Origin: Arachnopeziza araneosa
Lineage: Eukaryota > Ascomycota > Leotiomycetes > Helotiales > Arachnopezizaceae
NCBI GenBank assembly: GCA_003988855.1
Contig: QYAI01000022.1
Span: 124,001 to 188,000 of the forward strand
DNA: 64,000 bases
Direction of reading: 5' to 3'
Shown here: in pieces, positions 1 to 12,400 of the stretch
Position numbering within the stretch: the first letter of the stretch is position 1
Layout: each line of letters starts with the position of its first letter
Made by a program: the position numbers and the translations under genes
Notes under the pieces: generated by a model
What the model saw: the letters and a program-made list of their open reading frames with translations, nothing else
The model's database searches: none
Told to the model about the DNA's origin: nothing

Positions 1-2371
1 TTCTAGTTCAGGAGGTTGATAAAACGAAAACCGGAGCCTATGTCTCATATCGCTAGTAGCTACTATAAAACCCTCAATAAAGCAGGAGTGATGTCGAAGT
101 TGCTTCTGCATATCGGAAGCATTTCGCCTAAGAGGCCTCAAAAGTACCGACGTAGTCAAGAGCTCTGAAAGACATTTAGAAGATTAAAAACAGTCGCTAA
201 GGATATACGCACCGATTTTTAGCCAAATGTTCTCTGTGTAGGTCCCCACGGCATAGCTCGCAAAAGTACTCTTCAGACACATCCGCTGGGCTTATTAAAC
301 CAACACAGCCGCCGTGTCGCCAGACCTTACAAGCGTCACATTGTAGGAAAAAACTACCTAAGTCTTCTTCAAAGCTTGCTGACTTTGAGGCCTGAGTTAA
401 ACGCAGAAAGTTGTCAGTTCTAATAGGCGGTGACGTAGCGAATGAAACAAGATTTTCATAAGGCCGCCTCTATATTCGATCGAGTTTTTCATCTCGTTGA
501 GCAGCGATTTGCTTCTTGTACTGTTCTGCTAGCGTTTTATCTGTAAGTTGTCTGATAAATTGTACTTCATGTTTAGTTTTCTGCTCGCCTAAGAGATCTG
601 GCAGGCCTGGATATTAGTTCTTGCGGCCACAAATACACCGCACAACTTCGTCAACTTCGGATACTTTGTCTATTGGGTTAATAGAAGCTGCGATCGCAGA
701 TGCACTATGAACACTCTGACTAGAATGCGTCGATTCTTGATCAGATTCAGATTCGGAAGCATTCTCCCGGGGCAATGCTGTCAATGATATGCCTTCCATA
801 TGTTTGCAAACATGTGTTACAAAGTCCCTTCTCGACTTTCCGGGAATGCACAAGCATAGCGGACATTCCAGGGTCTTGGTATCTGGAATCTCTCGAAGCT
901 CAGCTATATCGGCAGCGATCTGGTACTGCGAACCATCAAAGCGAATTTGGTGATCAGATTCGAGGTGCTTCAGCCATTCCTCAGATTCGGCGAACGTTTG
1001 AAGGCAATCCGAACATTTCCAGGTGCTGACCATTCTGTGATGACTAAACTCATGTGATTCCCACAGTTTGCGAGTAGGAAAGGTAAGCATCTCATCTTTG
1101 CAACCGGCAAAGGTACAAATATAAGGCTTGAGTTCCGCAAATACATGGCGTCTATGAAGAGATGTTAGCTTCAAAATAATTTACTATTAGCATAACAAGC
1201 GTATTGCCACATACTTCCAGTCAACCCGGTTCTTTATCTTGTTAAACCTATATCCACAAATATCGCAGGTGAATGAAGTCCTTTCAATTGCTTCTTTTGG
1301 CATCGGAGGGACGCGTAAACCTCCTCCACCCTCTTCAGCGAGACTCGAAACAAATGATGAGTGAGAGGCAGCAGTGGCAGCGTAACTGGATATTGTAGGG
1401 CTCGAGCTTCCTAGTCCGGAGTCATGGAACATTGAAACTGGAACAAACACCGATTTGGGTATTTCTTGGACGACTTCAGGGCCGCGGAACATACAGAGCG
1501 CAGTGTGTCGCTGCCAATTTGCCTCGCCGAGTCGTTCAACAAGTCAAGAATCTGCTTTTTCAAATCGGTCATATACGTTGAGAACATAAGATTGGGCAGG
1601 GCCAGATACTTGAAACTTGACAGTGGTGGAGGCTTGCTCATTTGTGCTGGTCTGGTTGGCAGAATTCAACTCGTCCTCCATCGAAGGGAGAAGATCCATC
1701 AAGCATGCTATGTATCTCTTCATAGAACCAAAAACCTGGCCGCGAACTTTGCTATCTGAAGCAATATTTTTCTCGGAATCTGATTCTGCATCACTTTCGG
1801 ACTCGTCTCCCGTAAATGATCTTGCTTTCTCTAACAATACTTGGAGCTCATCAGATAGCTGACGGATTTTTTCAGCTGCCGGAGGAAGTGCAACCATCTG
1901 ATAATTTGGGACGAGCTCTATTAACAAATTAGCCTTCAAGTTCAGATTCATTCATTTCTCACTTACTCGATATTAGAGTGCTCCCTATGACACTGAGCAG
2001 AGACATTACGGTCTCCTTCAAATCACCCGACTCTTCAAGAACAAAATCCAGTTTTCCATCGCTCAAACTATCTCCCCACAAGTACAGCTTACCTAAGGAT
2101 TCTTTCAGAAATCTCGTCTCCTTCTCAGCTACTGCGGAAGATGATTGCGAAGCTAATTGTACAAGCGTTGACAGCAACTGGAGAATGTGTTCGTAGAGAT
2201 TCCAAGCGAACCGATCCCCGTGGGAGTCAGCGCCCAGTTTCTGGATCGTCGTGCCATCAATCCGCTCCTCCAAGAACTGGGCGTTCCGTCGTGTGCGATG
2301 CGATTCCATCCCATAGACTCAAAATTCGCAGAAGATAGAGTTGAAATTGAAGATGGAAGACTGATGTTCAT
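1..2371 (-). pseudogene. AcuF-type C2H2 zinc-finger protein with PHD-finger remnant, broken by in-frame stops
   Basis: The minus-strand chain runs from about 2371 or 2309 (start not resolved) to the left edge. It has an N-terminal helical region, then a block ending in LVERLGEANWQRH and tandem zinc fingers (CDIC, CTFAGC, CSDC, CPLC with matching His). This order is typical of the fungal C2H2/AcuF-like family, probably nuclear. Two introns are visible: 1966-1918 (donor GTAAGT) and 1214-1152 (donor GTATGT), and both keep frame. An in-frame TGA at 1546-1544 splits the conserved segment between ADS and LVERLGEANWQRH, so it looks like a nonsense mutation rather than an intron. After CICGRKN a TAA (616-614) interrupts the frame. 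The same frame then continues with YPGLPDLL, another stop (TAG, 472-470), and a PHD-like stretch FLQCDACKVWRHGGC...YFCELC at about 360-235. The original may have been a C2H2-PHD fusion. Stop-codon readthrough or an unrecognised intron are less likely alternatives. Confidence 0.75.
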
Positions 2372-2607
2372 GTAAAGTGCAGTCGTCCAAACTTGAGGCG
2401 GGGCGCAGCAGGCCCTGCTGTCAATTCGACAAGGCGTTCCACCAGTTTGACACAGCCCACGCCCTGCTTTAGTGACTTCGTGTATCCTTTCGAGCTTTTT
2501 TTTTCATGACGTCTATTGCGCGAACCTCATGTTCTTTTCCCATGATGTCGCATCTCCCTTAGAAAGTCTACCTAGCCATCAGTGCGGTCTCGATTAGATT
2601 CTCTACG

Positions 2608-4591
2608 ATAACTGGCGTAGAAACTGTAGGAATTGTTTTGGGAGTGCTACCGCTGTTAATCTCGGCTGCTGAGCATTATGAAGATGTTTTTAAACCGTTC
2701 AAAAGATACCGGAAATTCGCGCCTGAGCTGGAGATTTACCAGCAAGGGATATGTTAAAAGAGAAAAATCTTCCTTCTTGGCTTGACCCGCAGCTGGATGA
2801 ACAGTTCGCTCGACAACTTGGGGAGTCTGGATCGACCTGCAAAATTGTTATAGACATGATTCAGGCAAAGTTGAAGATTTTTGAAGCTGAAACCGAAAGT
2901 TTTGGACTGGTGATACTGTCACGTGATCATACGATCACATGAGAATATCACTTAGCAATGGCTCGCTTAGCATGTATTTAGACACCACATTTCCTAGTTT
3001 AGCTCTCGGTCATCCTTTAATATACAACCTCAACAGATACAGCACTCGATCCCGGTAAGTCTTCACAATAGCTCTGATGTTGGAAATATTCTAGTTTCTG
3101 GTCTAACGCTTCAGATTTTTAGCAAGGCTCAGTGGGAGATAAAGCGTGGCGGTCACGAGTGGGGGAAAAGTTGAAGCTCAGTTTCTCTGAACCACGTCTG
3201 GAAAAAAGTCTGACAAGCCTGAGAAAGCTCAACCAAGACTTCCGGACACTTGCAGCGCAAATAACAAAGCTCGATGAGTCACTGCAGCAGTCTTCGGCAA
3301 CTATTCATGTTACTCGAAGTACTCAGAATATCAAAGAGTGTCGGTTAATTCAGAGAGCATCTGTGCAGCTATATACAGCGTTGGAGAGAGCCTGCCAATT
3401 ACATGAAGAGCATTCGGCTCTCTTTCGTCTTGAATCTCATTATATCAAAACTGAAAATTCACATTGGCCACTTGTCCGCTTCAATACGGCCTTCGCACAT
3501 CGCCCCACGCATACTTCTATACTCTTGAGCCTGCCTGGATTGCTATTGATTCGACCTTAGACGAGCCAGAGAATCATTTCAAACTAGAAACCAGTAGCAC
3601 TGTGCATCAACCGCAAGATATTCTGAATAACCTATCTAGGAGTCTTAAACATGACGTTCCATTGCTTGTTGGACCCGCAGCCAAGAAGAAGAAAACTAGG
3701 TCTGTTAGTTTCGCGACAACATCGCATCATGCAAGCTTCTCCGATCAAAATACTCTTGCTACTTCGATCCTCGTGGATTCCACACTTCCAGGCTTCTGTG
3801 AGCAACATGACTTTTGCAAGCAGTTGGAGAGATGCAATCCAAGAACGCCTGCGAACAAATATATAGGTTATTTTGAGAAAACAGGTCCATGCAGACATCT
3901 CGTTTACTTCACTCCTCCAATCACTACCTGCAACATGAAACAATCAGTCTCTCTCGCCCAAATAATCTCCCTAATGTCACAAAATGCTCGAACAGAAGGG
4001 CTTCTTGAATTTGAGAGGCTTCGGCTTGCTAGACAATTGCATCCACAGTTCTACAATTCCATGCAACACTAATGCTCAAAAGTCGCTGGTGTAGTGATGA
4101 TGTTGTATTTTTTAGCACTGCTGCCTCCTCAACATCTCTCACATCACCGCATCTCAACGTCCAAGTACGCAAGCCTTCCCGCAAAGACATTCAAGGCAAG
4201 GGCATATCCCACAGCTCAATAATCACCAACAGCGAAAGCCAAGGTTTTCAAAACCTCATAAAAAACCCGTATCTCTTTGGTTTGGGTATTATTTTGATTG
4301 AATTAGCCCATCAAGCTCCTTTGGGCAGTCTTCGAGCTGACACGGATCTCACATATGGTCCCCGAAACTCAACACACGGATTTCTTCGTCGCTGACTGGC
4401 TTTCCAAGTCCATGGGACCTAGCCTTGGCTTAAATTTTGCGAAGATCGTGCGAAAATGCCTGCGATGTGATTTTAGAGAAGGGACAACGGACCTCAATGA
4501 TCCTGGCTTGCAGGCTGTGTTCTATAAGGATGTGGTGTGTGAACTAGAACGGTTAGAGAACGCCTTTGCAAAATTGCAACTTGCTCCTTGA
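2608..4591 (+). pseudogene. Decayed DUF7580 family gene
   Basis: Translation of successive frames matches the fungal DUF7580 family in order: a start-like TGVETVGIVLGVLPLLISA, then PSWLDPQLDEQF, a helical middle, IGYFEKTGPCRHLVYF, RLRLARQ, SRWCSDDVVFF, NPYLFGLGIILIELA and a C-terminal KIVRKCLRCDF...CELERLENAFAKLQL. It is clearly dead. The expected start codon is ATA (2608-2610). The first frame stops at 2755-2757 with family sequence missing. A 119-bp LTR-like insertion sits at 2917-3035. Frame changes are needed near 3515, near 4036 (one base missing before ASTVLQFHA) and near 4350. DUF7580 proteins have no established biochemical role and often occur beside NLR and HET genes. The gene is transcribed away from the broken C2H2 gene. 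Confidence 0.82.
2917..3035. mobile_element. Solo LTR-like insertion with 5-bp target-site duplication
   Basis: The 119-bp segment begins TGTCACGTGATCAT and ends ACCTCAACA. It therefore has the TG...CA termini of a long terminal repeat. It is flanked on both sides by GATAC (2912-2916 and 3036-3040), a perfect 5-bp direct repeat as left by retroviral-type integrases. Joining the flanks rejoins the DUF7580-like reading frame (GLVI followed by QHSIP). No internal retrotransposon genes are present, so a solo LTR or very short LTR-derived element is the simplest reading. The first 26 bases form an imperfect palindrome around CACGTGATC. Confidence 0.75.
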
Positions 4592-5160
4592 ATTATATTT
4601 CAGTCCAAGATGCTTGATTAATTCAGCTGTGAGAGAAGTTTGAACGGATCTATTTTGTATGAATTGTTTTCTATTAGCGTAGTACGTAAATAATGCAGAC
4701 TTTAATCGAGGAGAAGACGATATGGTCGAAGATAGAACATTGAGTAGTAGTCAAAAAGATACAGATGAATATCTTAGATAATAATCCAAAATCTTGGCTA
4801 GGCTTGAGTCTAATATCTGAGTTCTTTTCTCATTTCTATTGATCAGCTTTGGGCTTGATAAGTCACGTGTTTATAACTCAACTTCGTACGCTACAAGACG
4901 TAGTCAAGTATTTGCTAAGATCGGCATCTCAGCTGTATGACAGAATTAATGATCGAGGATTTTAAGAAAATGTCTTCCTTGTGCGCAGTGCTAAAGGAAA
5001 AGGATGTGGTGGTGGTGGCTGTGCTGGACAGCCACCTAGGCACTCAACGAGGCAAAATGCGCCCCCATAACGAAAAATCGTGGATACTTAATACCAAGCC
5101 TTCAGTTTCCATAGACTGCAATTTCTTATCTTCATCGACGACGACCAGTCAAATGCAACC
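4592..5160. other. Intergenic and 5' region of SNF2 gene
   Basis: AT-rich sequence between the decayed DUF7580 gene and the helicase start. An overlapping reading frame beginning at 4937 continues out of frame into the helicase and is not supported. A CACGTG site lies at about 4863. Nothing else is recognised. Confidence 0.5.
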
Positions 5161-8100
5161 ATGGAGCCAGACAACTTGCTCCCTGGCCCTCCTGAGCCGA
5201 GCCAGTTCACTGGTAGCAAAAGGCTTTCTGCCTTACCCAATACCGACCGCGAAGCCAAGAGACTTCGCATCCAGCAAGACCAATGGCCTTCGGGAAATGA
5301 CGACCTAGAAGCTGATAACGGCTATAATTCCTGGAGAGGAAATAATCCCTTGTCATATCTTCTGTCCGATAGTGCTACGGTGCAGAACGGCATTCCCCCT
5401 AAGATCGGTGGAAGCGAAGCCTTGCAGCCTCATGATTTTGGTGAGCTGGGGTCCGGTCTATGTCTCTCTAACAACTTCATACCTGCTCAGAATATCGAGA
5501 CACATATGCAAAGCGGTCCCCAGGTAGGCATATGTTACGACCAGCTCCAAGATCCATGGGGCTTGGACGCTTTTGGCTTTGATCATGCCTATCAAGGTAG
5601 TAACATACCTACGCTACATCTCCAACCGAGTCAAGAACCCAATTTCGACTACAATAGTAACTTGGAACAGAACCGGGTACAGTCAGAGCCTAGCACCATG
5701 CTCTTTGAACAGCCATTTCTTGATACCGCTTCAGCTTGGATCAATGCAGCAGTAAAATCAGAAGAGAATGAAGAATACCAGCCTTCAAATCCATATGTGC
5801 TGCCTGGTTCTGAGATTACAGAAGTTGCTACCGAAAATGAAAAACCCCTCTCTGCAAGTATCAAGCAGGTGGATTCGGTGGGCAACAAAGATGTCTCAAG
5901 TCACTCTAGCACAGTGACAAGTCATAAGAATGCAATTTCAAGTAAGCCAACAAAAGACTTCAAGATTTAATCTTAGCTCCTAATTTATGATCATAGATCA
6001 TGCTCCCTTACAAATAGTGCCTCTGGAGTCAATCTCCAGGAACCCTGTTATGGATCTAAACCAGATCAACATCTGCTTTGGAGTGGTGTGTCAATCTTTG
6101 CTTCCTTGGTTCAAATGAGCAAGATTCTAACTAAGTGAAGATCATAGCGAATGTAACTTCTTCTTTCACCGGTGACCAAGAAACTAGCATGATTCCGGTT
6201 ACGTTAAGCCCTTTAGCAGACGTCATGAAGATGTCCTTTCAAGAATCTAAGAAATATGCTGGTATCCTGGACCTGCCTATTTTGAGCAAGCTTTCAGAAG
6301 AGTTTACTATTGAGTACTCTGCTAAGTTAATTACTTTGAAACCTCAAACAACCGAAAAACGTGTTAAGAAGGGGCGAACGAGTACATCTAACTCTTCTCA
6401 TGAATGCCTTGTTCGAGTCATCGTTTATGGGATTCAATCCGAGGGGAATGCCGTAGGTAAATCGCTTTCAGACGCTGGCTTATTTCTCCAACATCCATCA
6501 GCCACCGAACTTCATAAACAGGTTGAATACTGGAATCCACATTATTTGCTGCGACCAGGTTCTCAAATGCCAAGACTAGAGATTCTATCAATATCTGGGG
6601 ACACACCTCCCGCTTTACCGACTGACTCTCTGGGTGAGACACAAAAGAATCGCTTTATGCAGATTTTCAATTCAGCAAATGGCGCTGTTAGCTCCTTCAC
6701 AACAGTTACTAGTCCTCGAATCAAGTCATCATTACAGGGGTAAGCCATTTTCTTGATACCTAGACAGATTTACTCACCAAAAATACGCAGCCACCAAGCC
6801 ATAGCTCTTGCAATGATGATAGAGAAAGAATGTGGGACCATAGAAGAAGCAAAGTTTCCGAGTTTGTGGGTTCCATCAAGTAGTTCAAGCTCAGCGATTC
6901 GGTTAGTAGATACTTTCTTTGAGTCAAAAGTACCAGTAATGAATCATTTCTTATAACTCTTCAATAGATACCGTCACAAAATTACTGGGGCATACCATAG
7001 TAGTCCAACGCCTGTCTATGGCGGAATACTTGCTGACGTTAGTTCCCGGTATTTGCTTCCAGATTTATCTAACATTATCTCAAGGATATGGGCCTTGGCA
7101 AATCTCTGAGTCTTCTGGCCCTGGTTTGCGCATCCCTCGACTCCCTACGCGATCTAGTTGACTCAACTGAAAATAAAATGTATTCAGCGACGCTGATTGT
7201 CACACCAAAGTCAAGTGAGTCTTAGATATTGATAACTCATAAATTATGTGCCTGATCATTTCAGCAATTCCTGGATGGCAGCAGCAAGTCGAAAGGTACT
7301 AGACCCAATCCTCGCAATATAAGTAGCGAGAATTCTGATTAAGGTTTTGATGCGTAGGCATATCAACGCGGGCCAATTGCGCGTGGTGGTGTACCATGGC
7401 TCAGATCGACACCAGCTGCCGCCAGAGTTCTGGCAAACTGATATCGTGCTTACGACCTATGAGACCCTGAGATCGGAGCGTACAGCAAATGGACCACTTT
7501 ACTCGCGTGCATGGCATCGGGTTGTCCTCGATGAAGGTAAGTATCATGATTCGATAAACTGCCCGGACAAGAGCTCACCAGGTATCTAGCACATCACATA
7601 CGAAATAGATCGTCGCAATCATTCAAGGCAGCCTCCGCGGTTAACGCCAAAAATCGTTGGTGCCTGACAGGTACTCCAATACACAATTCGCTTGACGACT
7701 ATGGAGCCTTGTTGAGCTTTATTAGCGTTCCACAGCTAGTGGAAAAATCGCAATTCGACTATTGGATAGCCTCTCCAATTTTGAAGAAGCGACCAAATAG
7801 TGAGAGTGTCCTTGGCGACCTCATTAGAGCTACTTGTCTTCGGCGAACAAAGGAGACGATGCAAGGCTCACTCAAGCTTCCACCACGAATTGAGAAAACT
7901 GAGGAGATCAAGTTACATCAAGCAGACCAAAGACTATATGATTTCTTTAGAGAGTGGACTGCAAAGACTGCGTCTGGTCAGGACGAACGTAATTCGAAAA
8001 CTAGCGGGAAGAAAGGTGCAAAAATTTTGACCCTGATCAACATCTTGAGACGTATTTGCAATAGTGGAGAGGATCTGTTGCCGCAGTCTGCTTTGGAAAC

Positions 8101-9216
8101 TTGGAGATCCAACAGCACGTTAGTGGACTGGGAAAAGATGCAAAGCCACAGCAAAATGTGTGGCTCTTGTGGATCGAATATGGAGGAAACCGGCGGGGTA
8201 TTCAACAATAATCTTGAGCTTGGGGGCCACCATTACAGTTGTGCAACCTGTTCTACACAGGATGAATCCACAGCATTTAAAGAGGTGCCTTTGGATTTGG
8301 AATCTGAGGTTAAGCAACGGGATTCCGAAAGGTTTTCTGCTTCGCCCGAACCTTCTGTTCAACTTTCCACTAAGATCGATGCCTTGTTACGAAACATTTG
8401 TGATGAACGGTCCCAGGAGCAAAACTCGGACAGAGCGCCGCCCATAAAAAGGTCTCAACCCGCGATTGATCCAGTTAATGTTGGCGCCCTCCAAAAGTCC
8501 TTATTGCTGACTTATTGCAGTGTAGTTTTCAGTCAATGGACCAAAATGCTTGATGTTATCGCCAAGGTCCTGATGCAGCGCGGTCTTCAGTTCCAGAGAA
8601 TTGATGGCCAGAGTAGCCTAAAGCAGCGAAATATGGCGATGCAGCAATTCAAAGAAGATCCAGCGTGTACTATCATGATCGCCAGTATAGAAAGCGCAGG
8701 AGAAGGGTAAGATAATACATCACATATCAGTCATCTTTCTATCCATTTAGCTATCGGCACTGATAAAGAAACAATACGTAGGGTAGATTTTACGGCCGCA
8801 AATCATGTACATTTGGTTGAACCTCATTGGAACCCAATGGTCGAAGCACAGGCTGTAGACCGTGTGCATAGAATAGGGCAAACTCGAGATGTTATAGTAA
8901 CGAGATATATCGTGCAAGACTCGATTGAGACAGTATGCGTACCCTGAGAAATCTGCTGAAGCCGAGAAGCTGGTGTTAAAGCTTCACTTTTCTATTTCAC
9001 TTGACAGAACTGCGAAACTAAGCAGATCTAGTACGTCCAATGGATTCAGCTAGAAAAAACCAGACTTATAAGCCGGTCTCTCGACTCGGCCAATATTCCG
9101 CAAAGCGATATCGAAGACCTACGGTGGAAGGTAATGAGCCTCCTGTCGAATTTGTCGTTTCAAAGGAGCTGACTTGCGAATAGAAGTTACAAAAGTTCTT
9201 GGGTGTACCCAATTAA
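5161..9216 (+). CDS. SNF2-family DNA-dependent ATPase, Rad5/Rad16/HLTF-like
   Basis: Probably a nuclear chromatin-remodelling or DNA-repair translocase. I deduce 13 exons whose lengths sum to 3321 nt, giving about 1106 aa with no frame break. The start ATG at 5161 has a good context (ACCATGG). The first 260 residues are acidic and low-complexity. The ATPase lobe shows GGILAD joined across an intron to DMGLGKSLS (Walker A; exon at 7085), then TLIVTPKS, DIVLTTYETL, VVLDE joined to AHHIRN (DEAH-type box II; intron 7537-7589), and WCLTGTPIHN. The helicase C lobe shows VVFSQWTKMLDVI, RIDGQ, AGEG-VDFTAANHVHLVEPHWNP and QAVDRVHRIGQ. A Cys cluster (CGSC...CATC, about 8158-8253) lies between the lobes where Rad5/Rad16 relatives carry a RING, but it is reduced. 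One intron (8452-8520) has a GTCTCA donor and a length divisible by three, so it could be retained without a frameshift. It is an intact gene between pseudogenes and an NLR. Confidence 0.87.
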
Positions 9217-9442
9217 TGAGACTTGATATCATGTAATTCTTCTTTATTTGATGGTTAAATCAGATTGTGACATCTAGCAAATACTGCAGTGGACATTTAG
9301 AGGCGCATATAATACGGTCATATTGACCTGGCTAAAAAGTTGCAGCTGAAATTACGGCTAGCTATTTGTGGCAATTTCAGACTTTAGACTTAGCATCATG
9401 ATAAGAAATAGAACATCCCCTCCAAATTCTGAGATCAGAACT

Positions 9443-12400
9443 CTATTCTTGATGTTTAGAGCTACTTTGAATTTCCGTTTTTGCCTTCTCGACAACCTCA
9501 TCCCAAGACATACCCAACCACTGTGAAATACCTTTTGGACCCGCCTCATCTTCAATTCGTTTAATTTTTCTGCCTCCATGTGGTCTAGATGTTGCAAATT
9601 TAGCTGGATCAGCACCCAAGGTCAGAAGAAACCACATCAGCTCGGCGGCTTGAAGGTTGTTCTTCCTAGCGGCCTGGTGGAGAGGCGTGAGGTATTTGTC
9701 ACTACGTCTGTAGTCTACTGGAGCCCCTGCATCTGTCAAGTATTTCGCTAACTTTACCGAACAACCTGACGCTGCAACATTCACAAGCGCACCTCCGAGA
9801 TACACTTGTGTAAGGTTCTTTGTGAGGTCTATCCTCTGCCAAAATGATAGAATAAACGCCTCGTTTTCTGAGTTCTCCTTGGTAGTCTGGAGAAGATCTT
9901 GACTTATAGAGTACTTGTTATAGGCCTCATTTCCATGCCCACTAGAGTTCATTTCCTCAAATCTGAAAGCGTTGTCCACATGTATTTCCCAGCCTACTCG
10001 AAATTCTGCTATCTTAGACCTTAAGACAACTGGAAGAATTTGGAGGTAATTGTACTCGACATCTTTCTTCAAAAAATGCAGTATATGTTGAAAGTTCTCA
10101 ATATTTGCCTCCTTGATAGCATCACAGAGCATTGAAGTCCATACCTGTTTTTGAAACTTTTTTTTCTTGAGCACCGGTTGCAGCACATCTAACATTGCAG
10201 GAGATCCAGATGTGGCAACTAACAGGAAAATGTCTGGACCTTCAAACAGTTTGCGTCTTTCAAATCTAGGAAGAAGATTTTTGAACAATTGGACTTTGTC
10301 AGTTCTAATGAGATCAAATAGTAGCGGCTGTAATTCATCTTCATCTGGGGTTTTTTGGAACAATGTCGCCTTTGGTTCCTCCTGGTGGCATCGCTCCCAA
10401 TGCAGGTCTCGCATCCTTCGAGATAGGAATCCCTGAGAATATGGGCAATCAAGCTTGCTGCACTTCCAGGATTTATCGTGATGTTTTTCGTGTGAGTTTC
10501 GAGCGAACTTGGTTTCGAATCCATAGCGGCTGAACGAGCAACTCAAGAAGCTGCATTTGAATGGCTGTCGACCATAGTGTTTCTGAATGACAATGCAATG
10601 GCAATTCTCTTTATGATGTTCGCCACCTCCACAAAGTAATTGATCAAATATCCCGTGCAAACGGATTGAAGTACGCGTTACTGTTAAAGGGCTGAGATTA
10701 ATCCATGAAAGTTCTTTAGTTATTAGATATATTGCTACTATGATGTCTCTCAACTTGATTTTTATTACCCACCTTGTTTTCTGTCGTATTCTTCTTCTGT
10801 GCACTTTTGCTGGAAGTGCTCTACATCGCGAAGCATTTGATGGACATCTGGGTAATCCTCTAGGAACAAAGAATTGTTCAGGGGGTTTATGGGTGGCGAC
10901 ACGTTTTCGTCATTGAATTCTTCACTGCTTCTCTTTTCTAGAAAAATTTGTAAAAGGTTGACTAGGTTAATAGGTGGTGTTTTCGATTGAGTCATGCGGC
11001 TGTATTGTTCTAGTAGCTCAAACCACATGGTGGCCGAATATCCATGGAATCGATATGCGCCCGAGAGTACGTTATCAAGAATCTCCTCGTCTGACAAATC
11101 TGTGTCGTGATGACTTTGGCAAAGATACTGAATACAATACATCGCTAAGCTCAGAGTTGCCTCCGTGATATCGATACACAATGCGATATGTGGACTGAAG
11201 ATGTATCTAATAAGATGTGTTAACCCCCAGTATACACTTGTTTCAAGTAAGCTCACTTACTCTTTCACTGTAAAGTGGACAAACTGCACGTAGTCATCGA
11301 CGACTTCTAGGATAGGACCACAAACTCGAACAGGATTGAGATTAGCAATAACTCTTACTTTGCCATCCAAGTCACCCATCCTGACAGTCAATGCTTGTTC
11401 CATCTCTTTGACGGTTAAAATTGTGGAAGAGCTACCAATCCATCCCAAAAGCTTCCGCGCTTTGTCTCTTAGACTTGGAGGGTGCAAATTGTTTATCCGT
11501 TCCAAGATCCTGGCATACCTTGTATTGTAGTTAGTATGCATCACTGAGCATATATACACAGATTCTGTATGGTCTCACGCGTCATTTAAAGTCTCTGGAA
11601 GAACTTGTAGCTCGTTTCGAATCGCTGTCATGTCATCAAGGTTTTCAATGCTGCTCAAAACCACTTTCACATAAAGAAACATGCCTAAGACAATTTAGAG
11701 TTCGTTTATTCTTAGGGAAAACCTGAGCTTGGTCACAAAAGGGAGACATACCATTTGCCTTCGATGATAATGGCGCTAGCAAACTCTGGATCTCACTGCG
11801 GGCTTCGGGAAGAAAATCTCGCATTTCGAACCACTTCTGTAGTTGTCGGTTTATGAAGGCTTGAATGCTTCCTGCGTTCTGGCTGTCCACGCGAAGTTCA
11901 ATAGCTTTGTCATGAAGGATGGCATCAATATCATCTTCCATCCTAGAACTAACGAGAATTCTAGTCTCATCACAGCTTTTTGATAGATCTAATAGACAGT
12001 ATAAGAGACTTCTTCGTTCAGCCTCATCTATTTCGTCGATTCCATCAATAACAATGAAGGTTGGTCCGGAGGCGATAAGTAATGTGGTTAGAAGTTCCTT
12101 AGCAACTTTCAGGTCTCGCTTTAGATCTGTAATTTTAGTCTGGCAAAGTATTGCCTGTAAATCATCGTCATCTGCTGCGACTTGAAATAAGAGTGAGTGG
12201 ATAATTGATAGAGCTGTTATACTACTGCCAAATTTGTAGCTGAGAAAGGCGAAGAGGGTACGGCCGTGACTTAATGCTTCACCAACAATAGTGCCGGAAA
12301 GAAAGGTCTTTCCTGCAAGTAATATCAGGAAGTGACTAACAAATCAACATGCTAGTAACACAAACATACCTGCTCCGGGTATACCTTGAAGCCATATGAG

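Noticed and set aside
4937..5308. Open frame overlapping the helicase start
   Set aside because: Out of frame with the helicase and without family; the ATG at 5161 gives the consistent gene.
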